Assembly: GCA_963808455.1 (NCBI GenBank) | Contig: CAWEHT010000340.1 | Location: 1-15,480, forward strand | Direction: 5' to 3' | DNA length: 15,480 nucleotides | Source of the DNA: CAWEHT01 sp963808455 | GTDB taxonomy: Bacteria > Chloroflexota > Anaerolineae > CG2-30-64-16 | Shown: positions 8,151-14,856 of the stretch, in pieces | Numbering within the stretch: the stretch's first letter is position 1 | Layout of the letters: the number at the start of each line of letters is the position of its first letter | Position numbers and translations under genes: made by a program | Notes under the pieces: model-generated | Told to the model about the DNA's origin: nothing | Database searches by the model: none | The model's input: only the letters and a program-made list of their open reading frames with translations

Positions 8151-9338
8151 ATGCCAGGAGATACTCTGGAATTCATGCGTTCGGAGATGGAACAGCTCCG
8201 CGATGCCGGCCTCTTCAACACCATTCGCGTCATGGGGTCGCCGGCGGATGCCTGGATGTTGGTCGATGGGCGGCGCGTGCTCAACTTCTGCACCAACAAC
8301 TACCTCGGCCTTGCTAACCACCCGAAGCTCAAGGAAGCCGCGAGGGCAGCGGTCGAGCGTTGGGGCGTCGGGCCGGCCGCCGTCCGCTCCATTGCTGGCA
8401 CACAGGACCTGCATGTGGAGCTCGAAGCCAGGCTGGCGGCGTTCAAGGGGGTCGAGGCAGCGCTCTACGTGCAGAGCGGCTTTTGTGCCAATCAGGCCGC
8501 GATCCCGCCGCTGGTAGGGAAGGAAGACGCCATCTTTTCGGATCGTCTCAACCACGCCAGCATCATCGACGGCGCGCTGGCTGAGCGGCGCGCGCATCAT
8601 CGTCTACGAGCACTGTGACCCCGAAGACGCCGAGGCCAAAATCCGCGAGAATATGCCCAGCTCCCGGCGCGGGCTGCTGGTGACCGATGGTGTCTTCAGC
8701 ATGGATGGCGACATCGCGCCGCTGGACAAGCTGGCGGAAGTGGCGCACAGGCACGGCGTCTTGACGATGGTTGACGACGCGCACGGCGAAGGGGTGCTGG
8801 GCCGCGGCGGCCGGGGCATCGTGGACCATTTCGGGCTGCATGGCCTCGTCGATGTCGAAATCGGCACGTTGAGCAAAGCCTTCGGCGTGGTTGGCGGCGT
8901 CGTCGCCGGCAAACAGCTCGTCGTCGACTACCTGCGCCAGAAGGCCCGGCCCTTCCTTTCTCGAGCGCCGTGACCCCGGCCGATGCCGCTGCCTGCCTGG
9001 CGGCGGTGGATCTGCTGGAGGCGTCCGAGGATCGCGTGCGGAAGCTTTGGGAAAACGCCCGCTACTTCAGGGGCGAGATGCAGCGCCTCGGCTTCGACGT
9101 CGGCCACTCGCAGACCCCGATCGTGCCCGTAATGCTGGGTGAAGCCCCATTGGCCCGGGAATTCAGCCAAAAGTTGTTCGAAAACGGTGTATTTGCCATG
9201 GCCATCGGTTTTCCGACTGTACCGCGCGGTATGGCGCGCATCCGTGTGATGAACACGGCTGCTCACGAGCGTTCAGATCTCGATCAAGGGCTTGCCGCTT
9301 TCGCCAGGGTGGCCAGGCAAATGGGGGTGATCGCCTGA
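8151..9338 (+). CDS. kbl: Glycine C-acetyltransferase / 8-amino-7-oxononanoate synthase family enzyme (two frameshifts)
   Basis: A PLP-dependent alpha-oxoamine synthase that condenses an acyl-CoA with an amino acid: glycine plus acetyl-CoA if Kbl (threonine degradation), alanine plus pimeloyl-CoA if BioF (biotin). Markers are NFCTNNYLGLANHP, VRSIAGTQDLHVELE, FSDRLNHASIIDG, VTDGVFSMDGDIAPLD, VDDAHGEGVLG, and GTLSKAFG with the PLP lysine at codon 8875-8877 (about residue 242). Two indels split the frame. An extra base near 8577-8582 breaks the expected DGARLSGA. A missing T in the TTT run near 8957 breaks the expected PFLFSSAVTP. The two cancel, so the whole span is 1188 nt, or 395 residues, the family's normal length. 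The motif pattern resembles Thermus-type Kbl/BioF dual enzymes, so the substrate is open. No biotin or threonine dehydrogenase genes are adjacent. Confidence 0.88.
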
Positions 9339-9351
9339 CCGGGGCGCAACC

Positions 9352-10119
9352 TCACGCGTGCATGAAGAAATATGCGGTCAGAGCAAAGCCGATCACGATC
9401 ACGAAGCGCCGCACGAGGAGAGGATCGATCCGCTGGGCGGTGTGGGCCCCGCCATAACCGCCCAAGATGGCGCCGAGGACCATCAGGAGCGCTTCCGGCC
9501 AAAAGATGGCCTTCGCCAGCATAAAGGCCACCACTGCTACCCCGTTGATCAAGACACTCAGCAACGTCTTGAGCGCATTCATGGCGTGAATGTTTTCCAT
9601 CCCTGCCAGCGTGAGGCACGCCAGCATCACGATCCCGATCCCCGCGCCAAAGAAGCCCCCGTAGGTCGCGATCGCCAGTTGAATGGCCCCTAATCCGATC
9701 ATTGTCACCCACGACGGCACCACGGTGCGCGCGGAGCGCCGGCGCAACCGTGCCGCCACAGGGCTGCCGAACGTGAACAGCAGGGTCGCGGTGAGCAGCA
9801 GAAAGGGCAACAGGCGAACGAATTCGGCCTCCGGCGTGCGGAGCAGGATCAGGGCGCCCAGCAGCCCGCCCACGAGGCTGGCGACCCCGAGAGTGACCAT
9901 GACACGGCGTTGCGGCCGTGGCTCCCGGCGATAGGCGGCTACGCTTGCCAACGAGCCGGGCCAGAGCGCAGCGGTGTTGGTGGCATTGGCGTTGATGGCG
10001 GGAACGCCTGTTGCCATCAACGCGGGAAAAGAGATGAAGCTGCCACCGCCCGCGACCGAATTGAGCGCGCCGGCACAGAGGGCTGCCAGGAACAGCACAA
10101 CGGAGTGCAAGAAGGTCAT
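9352..10119 (-). CDS. TSUP (TauE/SafE) family membrane permease
   Basis: This 255-residue, very hydrophobic protein has about eight predicted TM helices and fits the 4-TSUP family of putative sulfite/organosulfonate or other anion exporters. Family marks are the N-terminal GALNSVAGGGSFISFPAL motif with TNTAALWPG and its second-half echo ATYGGFFGAGIGIVML, the two inverted repeat halves typical of TSUP. A charged cytoplasmic loop (ARLRRRSAR) sits in the middle. The ATG at 10119 has a weak GGAG upstream. The gene converges on the Kbl-like gene with only 13 bp between stops and diverges from a LysR regulator across 220 bp. The substrate cannot be read from sequence. Sulfite is suggested only by known LysR-TSUP pairings in this family. 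Confidence 0.88.
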   Translation of the reverse strand: MTFLHSVVLFLAALCAGALNSVAGGGSFISFPALMATGVPAINANATNTAALWPGSLASVAAYRREPRPQRRVMVTLGVASLVGGLLGALILLRTPEAEFVRLLPFLLLTATLLFTFGSPVAARLRRRSARTVVPSWVTMIGLGAIQLAIATYGGFFGAGIGIVMLACLTLAGMENIHAMNALKTLLSVLINGVAVVAFMLAKAIFWPEALLMVLGAILGGYGGAHTAQRIDPLLVRRFVIVIGFALTAYFFMHA

Positions 10120-10263
10120 TCAGCGCAATCTCCAGGCGCGGCCGGGTGATGCCGGCAGGAATGGTGAGGCCAGGCGCAGGTTATCACAAAACGGTGGGAT
10201 CATCAACCGGAGGGAGCTCGCCGGAGGAATCGGCTGTACGTCGGTATGCTCAGCAAGGAAGAT

Positions 10264-10292
10264 GTGAAGCTTGTGCCCAACCGGGCTATAAT
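10264..10292 (+). promoter_or_regulatory. Candidate promoter of the LysR gene
   Basis: A perfect TATAAT lies at 10287-10292, 47 bp before the LysR ATG. The matching -35 region (GTGAAG, 10264-10269, 17-bp spacing) is weak, as expected of a promoter needing an activator or being self-regulated. The spacer end holds GCCC-AACC-GGGC (10275-10286). The rest of the 220-bp divergent gap (10120-10339) has no gene and no convincing minus-strand promoter. Confidence 0.4.
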
Positions 10293-10339
10293 GCCCATGC
10301 GTACCTTCTGCCATGTGACAACCCGGGGGGCATGCCTGG

Positions 10340-11257
10340 ATGAAGCTACACTTGCTGCGCATCTTCACGGCTGTGGCCGAGCAGATGAGCTTTTCGAGGG
10401 CAGCCGAGGCGCTCTACATCAGCCAGCCTGCGGTGTCGAAGGCCGTGCGCGAGCTGGAAAACCAGCTCGGCCAGCCGCTTTTCGAGCGCGGGGCGGGAAA
10501 GCTGCGCCTCACCGAGGCCGGGGCGATGCTGGCCGAGCGCGGCCGGGCCATCCTGGCGATCGAGAACACCGCCGAGGAGGAGCTGCAGGCGCTGCGCGGC
10601 CTCCGGCACGGCGTTTTGCGCGTCGGAGCCAGCACCACCATCGCGGCCTATCTGCTGCCCCCGGTGATGGCGACTTTCCTGCGCAATCATCCAGGCATCG
10701 ATCTGCGCCTGACGATCCTGAACACGCTTTCCATCGTCAAGCTGCTGCTCGATTATCGCCTGGATATTGCGCTGGTGGAGGGCCCGGTGGCCCACGCAAG
10801 CATCCGCTCGGAGGCCTGGCAATTGGACGAACTGGTGGTCATCGCCGCGCCCGACCACCCGCTTGTCTCACGCCCCGCAGGCGAAGGTATTCCGATCTCC
10901 CTCTTGGCCAACGAAATATTTTTGGTGCGAGAGCCCGGCTCCGGCACCCGCCAGGTGGGCGAGGAGGCGCTGCTCCGGCACGGCATACGGCTGGAGCGGA
11001 CCGTCGAGCTGGGCAGCACCGAGGCCATCAAACAGGCGGTAGCGGCCGGCCTTGGGCTCGCCATCGTTTCCAAAGCTGCCATCCCCGATCAACTGGCCCT
11101 CGGCAAACTGGCCACACTACGCGTGCAAGAGCTGGTGATACGGCGGACCCTGACCCAGCTGAAACTCGTGGGCCGCACCCTGAGCCCGGCGGCCCGTGCA
11201 TTCGACCAGCTGCTCACGCAGGCCGCTGCAGGCCAGGTTTTGCAGAAATCCTTATAA
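10340..11257 (+). CDS. LysR family transcriptional regulator
   Basis: A 305-residue LTTR with an N-terminal winged helix-turn-helix (about residues 2-60; SFSRAAEALYISQPAVSKAVRELE is the classic HTH) and a periplasmic-binding-protein-like effector domain (about 90-290). Effector-domain landmarks are VLRVGASTTIAAYLLPP, LDIALVEGPV and FLVREPGSGTRQVGEE, which resemble the CysB/CbbR/YeiE branch. It would bind DNA as a tetramer, probably in the gap shared with the divergently transcribed TSUP permease gene, and control that gene and itself. The ATG at 10340 is the family-typical start. The downstream aminopeptidase ATG is only 31 bp after its TAA, so read-through is likely. The co-inducer is unknown. 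Confidence 0.93.
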   Translation: MKLHLLRIFTAVAEQMSFSRAAEALYISQPAVSKAVRELENQLGQPLFERGAGKLRLTEAGAMLAERGRAILAIENTAEEELQALRGLRHGVLRVGASTTIAAYLLPPVMATFLRNHPGIDLRLTILNTLSIVKLLLDYRLDIALVEGPVAHASIRSEAWQLDELVVIAAPDHPLVSRPAGEGIPISLLANEIFLVREPGSGTRQVGEEALLRHGIRLERTVELGSTEAIKQAVAAGLGLAIVSKAAIPDQLALGKLATLRVQELVIRRTLTQLKLVGRTLSPAARAFDQLLTQAAAGQVLQKSL

Positions 11258-11288
11258 TAATTTATGCTCGCTGCACGAGGTGCGACCT

Positions 11289-12548
11289 ATGCCGAACGAA
11301 ATCTCTACGACGCAGCTGGAAATGATGCGTGCCGGAGCGCGTAATGCTGTGCGCAATTGCATGGCTGTGTCAGGTCACGATCGTGTGTTCGTCATCAGCG
11401 ATGATGAGACGCAGGCCATCGGGCGCTTGCTCTATGAGGCCGCGCTGGAGACGGGCGCGCCGGCGGCGCTCCATCTGCTCGAAGAGTACGGCGAGCGCCC
11501 GATCGTGGAGCAGCCTTCCGGGCCAGAGCATGCCGTCCTTGCAGAGGCCCCCGAGCGAAGCGATGGGCCCGGCACAAAAGGCCGGGAAGACCCGAGTACC
11601 GTTCGCCAGGCCGCGGGTTCGACGGCGGTGCCGGCGAGTTTGCGCGGGCAGCTGGCCAGCTTTCAGCCCACGGTCACCCTTTATGCCGCGGCGAGCCGTC
11701 CGGGTGAGCTGCCGTTCCGCATGGAGCTGCGGGGCCTCTTGTTGCAAGAGTTTCACGTGCGCCATGGGCATATGCCCGGCATCACGCCCCGCTTGATGTT
11801 GGAGGGGATGCGCGCCGATTACGATGCGGTGGCCAACATCACGCAAAGAGTCTATGGTATCGTGCGAGTCGCGCGTGCGATTCGCGTTACCACACCGGAC
11901 GGGACCGACGTCACGGCTCAATTCGACCCCGCGCTGCGTTGGGTGCCATGCACCGGCAAGTACAGCCTGCCGGGCCAATGGGGTAACCTCCCCGAGGGCG
12001 AGACATTCACGTGCCCCCGCACCGTTGACGGCACCATGGTCGTCCATCTGCTCGGCGATTACTTCAGCGCCAAGTACGGTGTCCTCGCACAGCCGCTCGC
12101 CATCACCATCCGGGACGGGCTGGCCACGGACGTAGAGGCCCTCGCTCCCGCATATCGTTCAGGGTCCGCCCCGGGCGGGGCGACGGGCGAGAGCCGGGCC
12201 ATCGCCGACGAACTGAAAGCCTATCTGGACTCCACGCCGAACGGGCGCCGGGCAGGCGAATTCGCCATCGGCACGAACGTCAGCCTCTCGGCGCTCTCAG
12301 GCAATCTGCTGCAAGACGAAAAGATCCCGGGGCTGCACATTGCCTTTGGCGATCCGTATCCGGCCGAGACGGGCGCCGATTGGACGTCAAAGGTCCACGT
12401 GGATGCCATCGCAACCGGTTGCACGATCATGGTCGATGGGCAGGCGCTGATGCGCGACGGGCAGTTTGTCGAACGGGGCTATGCGTTCTCGATGATAGGG
12501 TCAGTCCTGGTCCCCTTCTTCTGCGAAGCGCTCGACGAGGCTGCGTAA
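11289..12548 (+). CDS. M29-type aminopeptidase (aminopeptidase T / COG2309-like)
   Basis: A predicted cytoplasmic metallo-aminopeptidase of 419 residues. The ATG at 11289 follows GAGGTG. The metal ligands expected for M29 enzymes appear in order: Glu237 in NLPEGETF, Glu324 in GEFAIGTN, His350 in GLHIAFG, and His370/Asp372 in VHVDAI. The C-terminal core (GNLLQDEKIPGLHIAFGDPY and TGADW) is well conserved. From memory, relatives run about 370 residues. The excess lies mainly in two low-complexity insertions: about residues 75-113 (rich in G, P, E, S, T) and about 285-303 (GSAPGGATGES). The 3' end overlaps the convergent zinc-ribbon gene by 48 bp. The last 0.5 kb recurs in inverted, damaged form at 14341-14856. 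The substrate is unknown. Confidence 0.85.
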   Translation: MPNEISTTQLEMMRAGARNAVRNCMAVSGHDRVFVISDDETQAIGRLLYEAALETGAPAALHLLEEYGERPIVEQPSGPEHAVLAEAPERSDGPGTKGREDPSTVRQAAGSTAVPASLRGQLASFQPTVTLYAAASRPGELPFRMELRGLLLQEFHVRHGHMPGITPRLMLEGMRADYDAVANITQRVYGIVRVARAIRVTTPDGTDVTAQFDPALRWVPCTGKYSLPGQWGNLPEGETFTCPRTVDGTMVVHLLGDYFSAKYGVLAQPLAITIRDGLATDVEALAPAYRSGSAPGGATGESRAIADELKAYLDSTPNGRRAGEFAIGTNVSLSALSGNLLQDEKIPGLHIAFGDPYPAETGADWTSKVHVDAIATGCTIMVDGQALMRDGQFVERGYAFSMIGSVLVPFFCEALDEAA

Positions 12549-12713
12549 CTCGCCGGGAAGGGTCTCGCGCAGCGCGGGGCACTCGGGGCCGCGCTGGATC
12601 AGTTCGCCGGCCGCGTTCCACACGCAGCTGCAGTTCTCGCATGTCCACCGCTGGTCGTCGCTGCTATTGAAGAGCTCGCCGCCGCAATGCACACACAGAT
12701 CCTCGGGTCCCAT
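12501..12713 (-). CDS. Small zinc-ribbon protein
   Basis: A 70-residue soluble protein with two CxxC knuckles, CVHCGGEL near residue 7 and WTCENCSC near residue 23. This is a zinc-ribbon fold followed by an acidic helical tail (LRSLVERFAEEGDQD). The ATG at 12713 has a strong GGGAGGTGA ribosome binding site. Nothing fixes its function; such proteins often bind nucleic acid or partner proteins. It diverges from the second zinc-ribbon gene and overlaps the aminopeptidase 3' end tail to tail by 48 bp. A TATAAT (minus, 12817-12812) lies about 100 bp upstream. The inverted copy at 14172-14386 is frameshifted, while this one is intact, supporting it as the true sequence. Confidence 0.75.
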   Translation of the reverse strand: MGPEDLCVHCGGELFNSSDDQRWTCENCSCVWNAAGELIQRGPECPALRETLPGELRSLVERFAEEGDQD

Positions 12714-12811
12714 GTGCTCACCTCCCGGCGCGCCGGCAGGCGCGCCCCATATGGCTTGCCGCTCATGGCACCGGCCTCAGCCGGGCTTAACCCCGCCAGC
12801 TGATCAACCCC

Positions 12812-12817
12812 ATTATA
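12812..12817 (-). promoter_or_regulatory. -10 element for the small zinc-ribbon gene
   Basis: TATAAT on the minus strand lies about 100 bp before the ATG at 12713. No convincing -35 is seen at 16-18 bp, so this is a partial promoter call. The same box recurs on the other strand in the inverted copy, near 14068-14073. Confidence 0.35.
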
Positions 12818-12841
12818 GCATGGGCTTGCAACTCGTAAGCT

Positions 12842-12870
12842 CAGGCAAGGGCCACCTTGGCCCTTGCCTG
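12842..12870. other. Perfect 13-bp hairpin in the divergent zinc-ribbon promoter region
   Basis: CAGGCAAGGGCCA (12842-12854) pairs perfectly with TGGCCCTTGCCTG (12858-12870) around a 3-nt loop. It overlaps the -35 of the plus-strand promoter (12864-12869). It lies upstream of both divergent genes, so an operator or shared regulatory hairpin is as likely as a bidirectional terminator; there is no clear T run on either side. An exact copy is at 14017-14045. Confidence 0.55.
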
Positions 12871-12893
12871 TACCCCTAATCGTGTGCTAACAT
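12864..12893 (+). promoter_or_regulatory. Promoter for the zinc-ribbon membrane gene and mutY
   Basis: TTGCCT (12864-12869) and TAACAT (12888-12893) are 18 bp apart, with an extended -10 TGC just before TAACAT. The start would be about 65 bp ahead of the ATG at 12966. The -35 lies inside the right half of the 12842-12870 hairpin. Confidence 0.45.
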
Positions 12894-12965
12894 CAGGATC
12901 GGAAACGACGAATCTGGCGCAGGCATCTACGCCGCCATCCACAATCTGGAGAATCCAGGATTGCC

Positions 12966-13172
12966 ATGCAGTGCCCCAACTGTAATACTTGGAACCCGGA
13001 CGACAAGGTTGTCTGCTGGCGCTGCCAGGCCGAGCTGCCAAGGCCTGTCGAGAAGACGAAACGTGAAGCGCGGGCTTTCCTTGGTCTGCCAGCCTGGGCC
13101 TGGGCCGTCCTGGCTGCCTTCGTGCTGTTTTGGCTGATCAGCGGGATCGTGCCCAATCTCCTTGGCCACTGA
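12966..13172 (+). CDS. Zinc-ribbon single-pass membrane protein
   Basis: A 68-residue protein with an N-terminal zinc ribbon (MQCPNCNTWNPDDKVVCWRCQAEL; cysteines at about 3, 6, 17 and 20), a basic linker (RPVEKTKREAR) and one C-terminal TM helix (about 42-63, AWAWAVLAAFVLFWLISGIV). The ribbon probably faces the cytoplasm by the positive-inside rule. Function is unknown. The stop TGA (13170-13172) overlaps the proposed TTG start of mutY at 13162, indicating translational coupling. The inverted copy at 13715-13921 encodes the same protein. The ribosome binding site is weak (AGGA near 12957). Confidence 0.8.
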   Translation: MQCPNCNTWNPDDKVVCWRCQAELPRPVEKTKREARAFLGLPAWAWAVLAAFVLFWLISGIVPNLLGH

Positions 13173-13436
13173 CCTCGCTGCCCTTTCCGGCCTTGCCAGG
13201 CCCGAACCGGCGGCGCTGGCGGAAGCCCTGTTGGCCTGGGCGGCTCCAGGTCGCCGCCTGCTTCCCTGGCGCCAACCGGCAGACCAGGGGGGCACAGGGG
13301 ACCGGGAGCAGGAAGCCGAGACAGGGCCAGCAGGCCCCGGCGATCCCGCGATCCCTATCTGGTCTGGGTCTCGGAAATCACGCGGCAGCAGACGCAGGCC
13401 GCGAGTGTCGTCCCCGACTTTCAGCGCTGGCAGGCC
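13162..13436 (+). CDS. mutY: MutY N-terminal fragment, left-arm copy (truncated, with errors)
   Basis: This is the start of a second, different A/G-specific adenine glycosylase. TTG at 13162 starts MATDLAALSGLARPEPAALAEALL and runs to LLPWRQPADQGG. An indel near 13330-13345 then shifts the frame, and DPYLVWVSEI appears in another frame, followed by TRQQTQAASVVPDFQRWQA where MLQQT and PYFQ are expected. MutY similarity ends at QA (13436), where the palindrome turns. About 90 of the usual 300-plus residues are present. A 20-plus-residue insertion separates LPWR from DPY. Compare with the right-arm copy, which has the motifs correct but a different indel. Confidence 0.8.
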
Positions 13437-13725
13437 ACATCGGGAAATCGGGCCTGCCAGCGCTGAAAGTAGGGAACGACGCTCGCGGCCTGCGTCTGCT
13501 GCAGCATGATTTCCGAGACCCAGACCAGATAGGGATCGCGGGATGGCCGGGGGCCTGCTGGCCCTGTCTCGGCTTCCTGCTCCGGTCCCCTGTGCCCCCC
13601 TGGTCTGCCGGTTGGCGCCAGGGAAGCAGGCGGCGACCTGGAGCCGCCCAGGCCAACAGGGCTTCCGCCAGCGCCGCCGGTTCGGGCCTGGCAAGGCCGG
13701 AAAGGGCAGCGAGGTCAGTGGCCAA
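13433..13725 (-). CDS. mutY: MutY N-terminal fragment, right-arm copy
   Basis: This is the inverted copy of the mutY start, from TTG at 13725. It reads the conserved EIMLQQTQAASVVPYFQRW correctly, with the catalytic Glu in SEIM. It continues past the left-arm limit as QARFPDVA (to 13433), which is what MutY should read next. The bases between the arms (13437-13450) are therefore genuine mutY on this strand. One base is missing near 13562-13574 in the insertion (CGGAGC here, CGGGAGC in the left arm), which breaks the frame between LPWRQPADQGG and DPYLVW. Confidence 0.8.
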
Positions 13726-13921
13726 GGAGATTGGGCACGATCCCGCTGATCAGCCAAAACAGCACGAAGGCAGCCAGGACGGCCCAGGCCCAGGCTGGCA
13801 GACCAAGGAAAGCCCGCGCTTCACGTTTCGTCTTCTCGACAGGCCTTGGCAGCTCGGCCTGGCAGCGCCAGCAGACAACCTTGTCGTCCGGGTTCCAAGT
13901 ATTACAGTTGGGGCACTGCAT
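13715..13921 (-). CDS. Zinc-ribbon membrane protein, inverted copy
   Basis: The reverse-complement copy of the gene at 12966-13172. The encoded protein has the same 68 residues, the CPNC/CWRC ribbon and the C-terminal TM helix. The promoter (minus, 14023-13994) is repeated too. If the palindrome is an artefact, as argued, this is not a second gene. Confidence 0.75.
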   Translation of the reverse strand: MQCPNCNTWNPDDKVVCWRCQAELPRPVEKTKREARAFLGLPAWAWAVLAAFVLFWLISGIVPNLLGH

Positions 13922-14016
13922 GGCAATCCTGGATTCTCCAGATTGTGGATGGCGGCGTAGATGCCTGCGCCAGATTCGTCGTTTCCGATCCTGATGTTAG
14001 CACACGATTAGGGGTA

Positions 14017-14045
14017 CAGGCAAGGGCCAAGGTGGCCCTTGCCTG
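14017..14045. repeat. Inverted-arm copy of the 13-bp hairpin
   Basis: An exact copy of the hairpin at 12842-12870. Just beyond it the right arm has AG where the left arm has TACG (between the hairpin and the TATAAT box), a 2-bp loss. Confidence 0.7.
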
Positions 14046-14171
14046 AGCTAGAGTTGCAAGCCCATGCTATAATGGGGTTGATCAGCTGGCGGGGTTAAGC
14101 CCGGCTGAGGCCGGTGCCATGAGCGGCAAGCCATATGGGGCGCGCCGGCCGGCGTGCCGGGAGGTGAGCAC

Positions 14172-14386
14172 ATGGGACCCGAGGATTTGTGTGTGCATTG
14201 CGGCGGCGAGCTCTTCAATAGCAGCGACGACCAGCGGTGGACATGCGAGAAATCTGCAGCTGCGTGTGGAACGCGGCCGGCGAACTGATCCAGCGTGGCC
14301 CCGAGTGCCCCGTGCTGCGTGAGACCCTTCCCGGCGAGTTACGCAGCCTCGTCGAGCGCTTCGCAGAAGAAGGGGACCAGGACTGA
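14172..14386 (+). pseudogene. Small zinc-ribbon gene, inverted copy, frameshifted
   Basis: The copy of the gene at 12501-12713 starts identically (MGPEDLCVHCGGEL...WTCE). Two extra bases near 14249-14253 (AGAAATCTGC against AGAACTGC) shift the frame just after the first cysteine of the second knuckle and lead to an early stop. The remaining bases still encode the original C-terminus in the shifted frame, up to the TGA at 14386. Confidence 0.75.
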
Positions 14387-14856
14387 CCCTATCATCGAGA
14401 ACGCATAGCCCCGTTCCGCACAAACTGCCCGCGGCGAATCAGCGCCTGCCCATCGACCATGATCGTGCAACCGGTTGCGATGGCATCCACGTGGACCTTT
14501 GACGTCCAATCGGCGCCCGTCTCGGCCGGATACGGATCGCCAAAGGCAATGTGCAGCCCCGGGATCTTTTCGTCTTGCAGCAGATTGCCTGAGAGCGCCG
14601 AGAGGCTGACGTTCGTGCCGATGGCGAATTCGCCTGCCCGGCGCCCGTTGCGGGTGGAGCGTCCAGTTCCAGTTCGTCGGCGATGGCCCGGCTCTCGCCC
14701 GTCGCCCCGCCCGGGGCGGACCCTGAACGATATGCGGGAGCGAGGGCCTCTACGTCCGTGGCCAGCCCGTCCCGGATGGTGATGGCGAGTGGCTGTGCGA
14801 GGACACCGTACTTGGCGCTGAAGTAATCGCCGAGCAGATGGACGACCATGGTGCCG
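14341..14856 (-). pseudogene. Aminopeptidase 3' fragment, inverted damaged copy
   Basis: This matches the last 170 or so residues of the aminopeptidase at 11289-12548, beginning at GTMVVHLLGDYFSAKYGV. The frame is broken twice. A net loss of 4 bases near 14650-14668 turns DELKAYLDSTPNGRR into an unrelated string. A gain of 2 bases near 14425-14432 changes QFVERGYAF. Substitutions also turn LMRDGQF into LIRRGQF. The left copy reads correctly at all these places. Confidence 0.8.

Larger units (their letters stand above)
12031..14856. repeat. Large inverted repeat (palindrome), arms about 1.4 kb, centre near 13443
   Basis: The left arm (12031-13436) and right arm (13451-14856) are reverse complements. 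Paired positions sum to 26887 near the centre (12966 with 13921, 13162 with 13725), then drift to 26885, 26889 and 26885 as small indels accumulate in the right arm. Each arm contains the 3' part of the aminopeptidase, both small zinc-ribbon genes and the start of mutY. Beyond 14856 the right arm gives way to archaeal DNA. No transposase, terminal repeats or target duplication flank it. Pattern and errors favour a fold-back artefact. Confidence 0.9.

Noticed and set aside
11253..11258. TATAAT across the LysR stop codon, as a promoter for the aminopeptidase
   Set aside because: No acceptable -35 lies 16-18 bp upstream, and the 31-bp gap fits co-transcription with LysR.
13130..13960. A 276-residue open frame crossing the palindrome centre, and a near-identical one on the other strand (12927-13757)
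   Set aside because: They mirror each other only because the DNA is palindromic. They run antisense to or out of frame with the zinc-ribbon and mutY genes and show no family signature.
12031..14856. Inverted repeat as a transposon, invertible switch or telomere-like palindrome
   Set aside because: No recombinase or transposase, no short terminal repeats and no target duplication are present. The arms contain ordinary housekeeping genes, and the turn shows snap-back microhomology.
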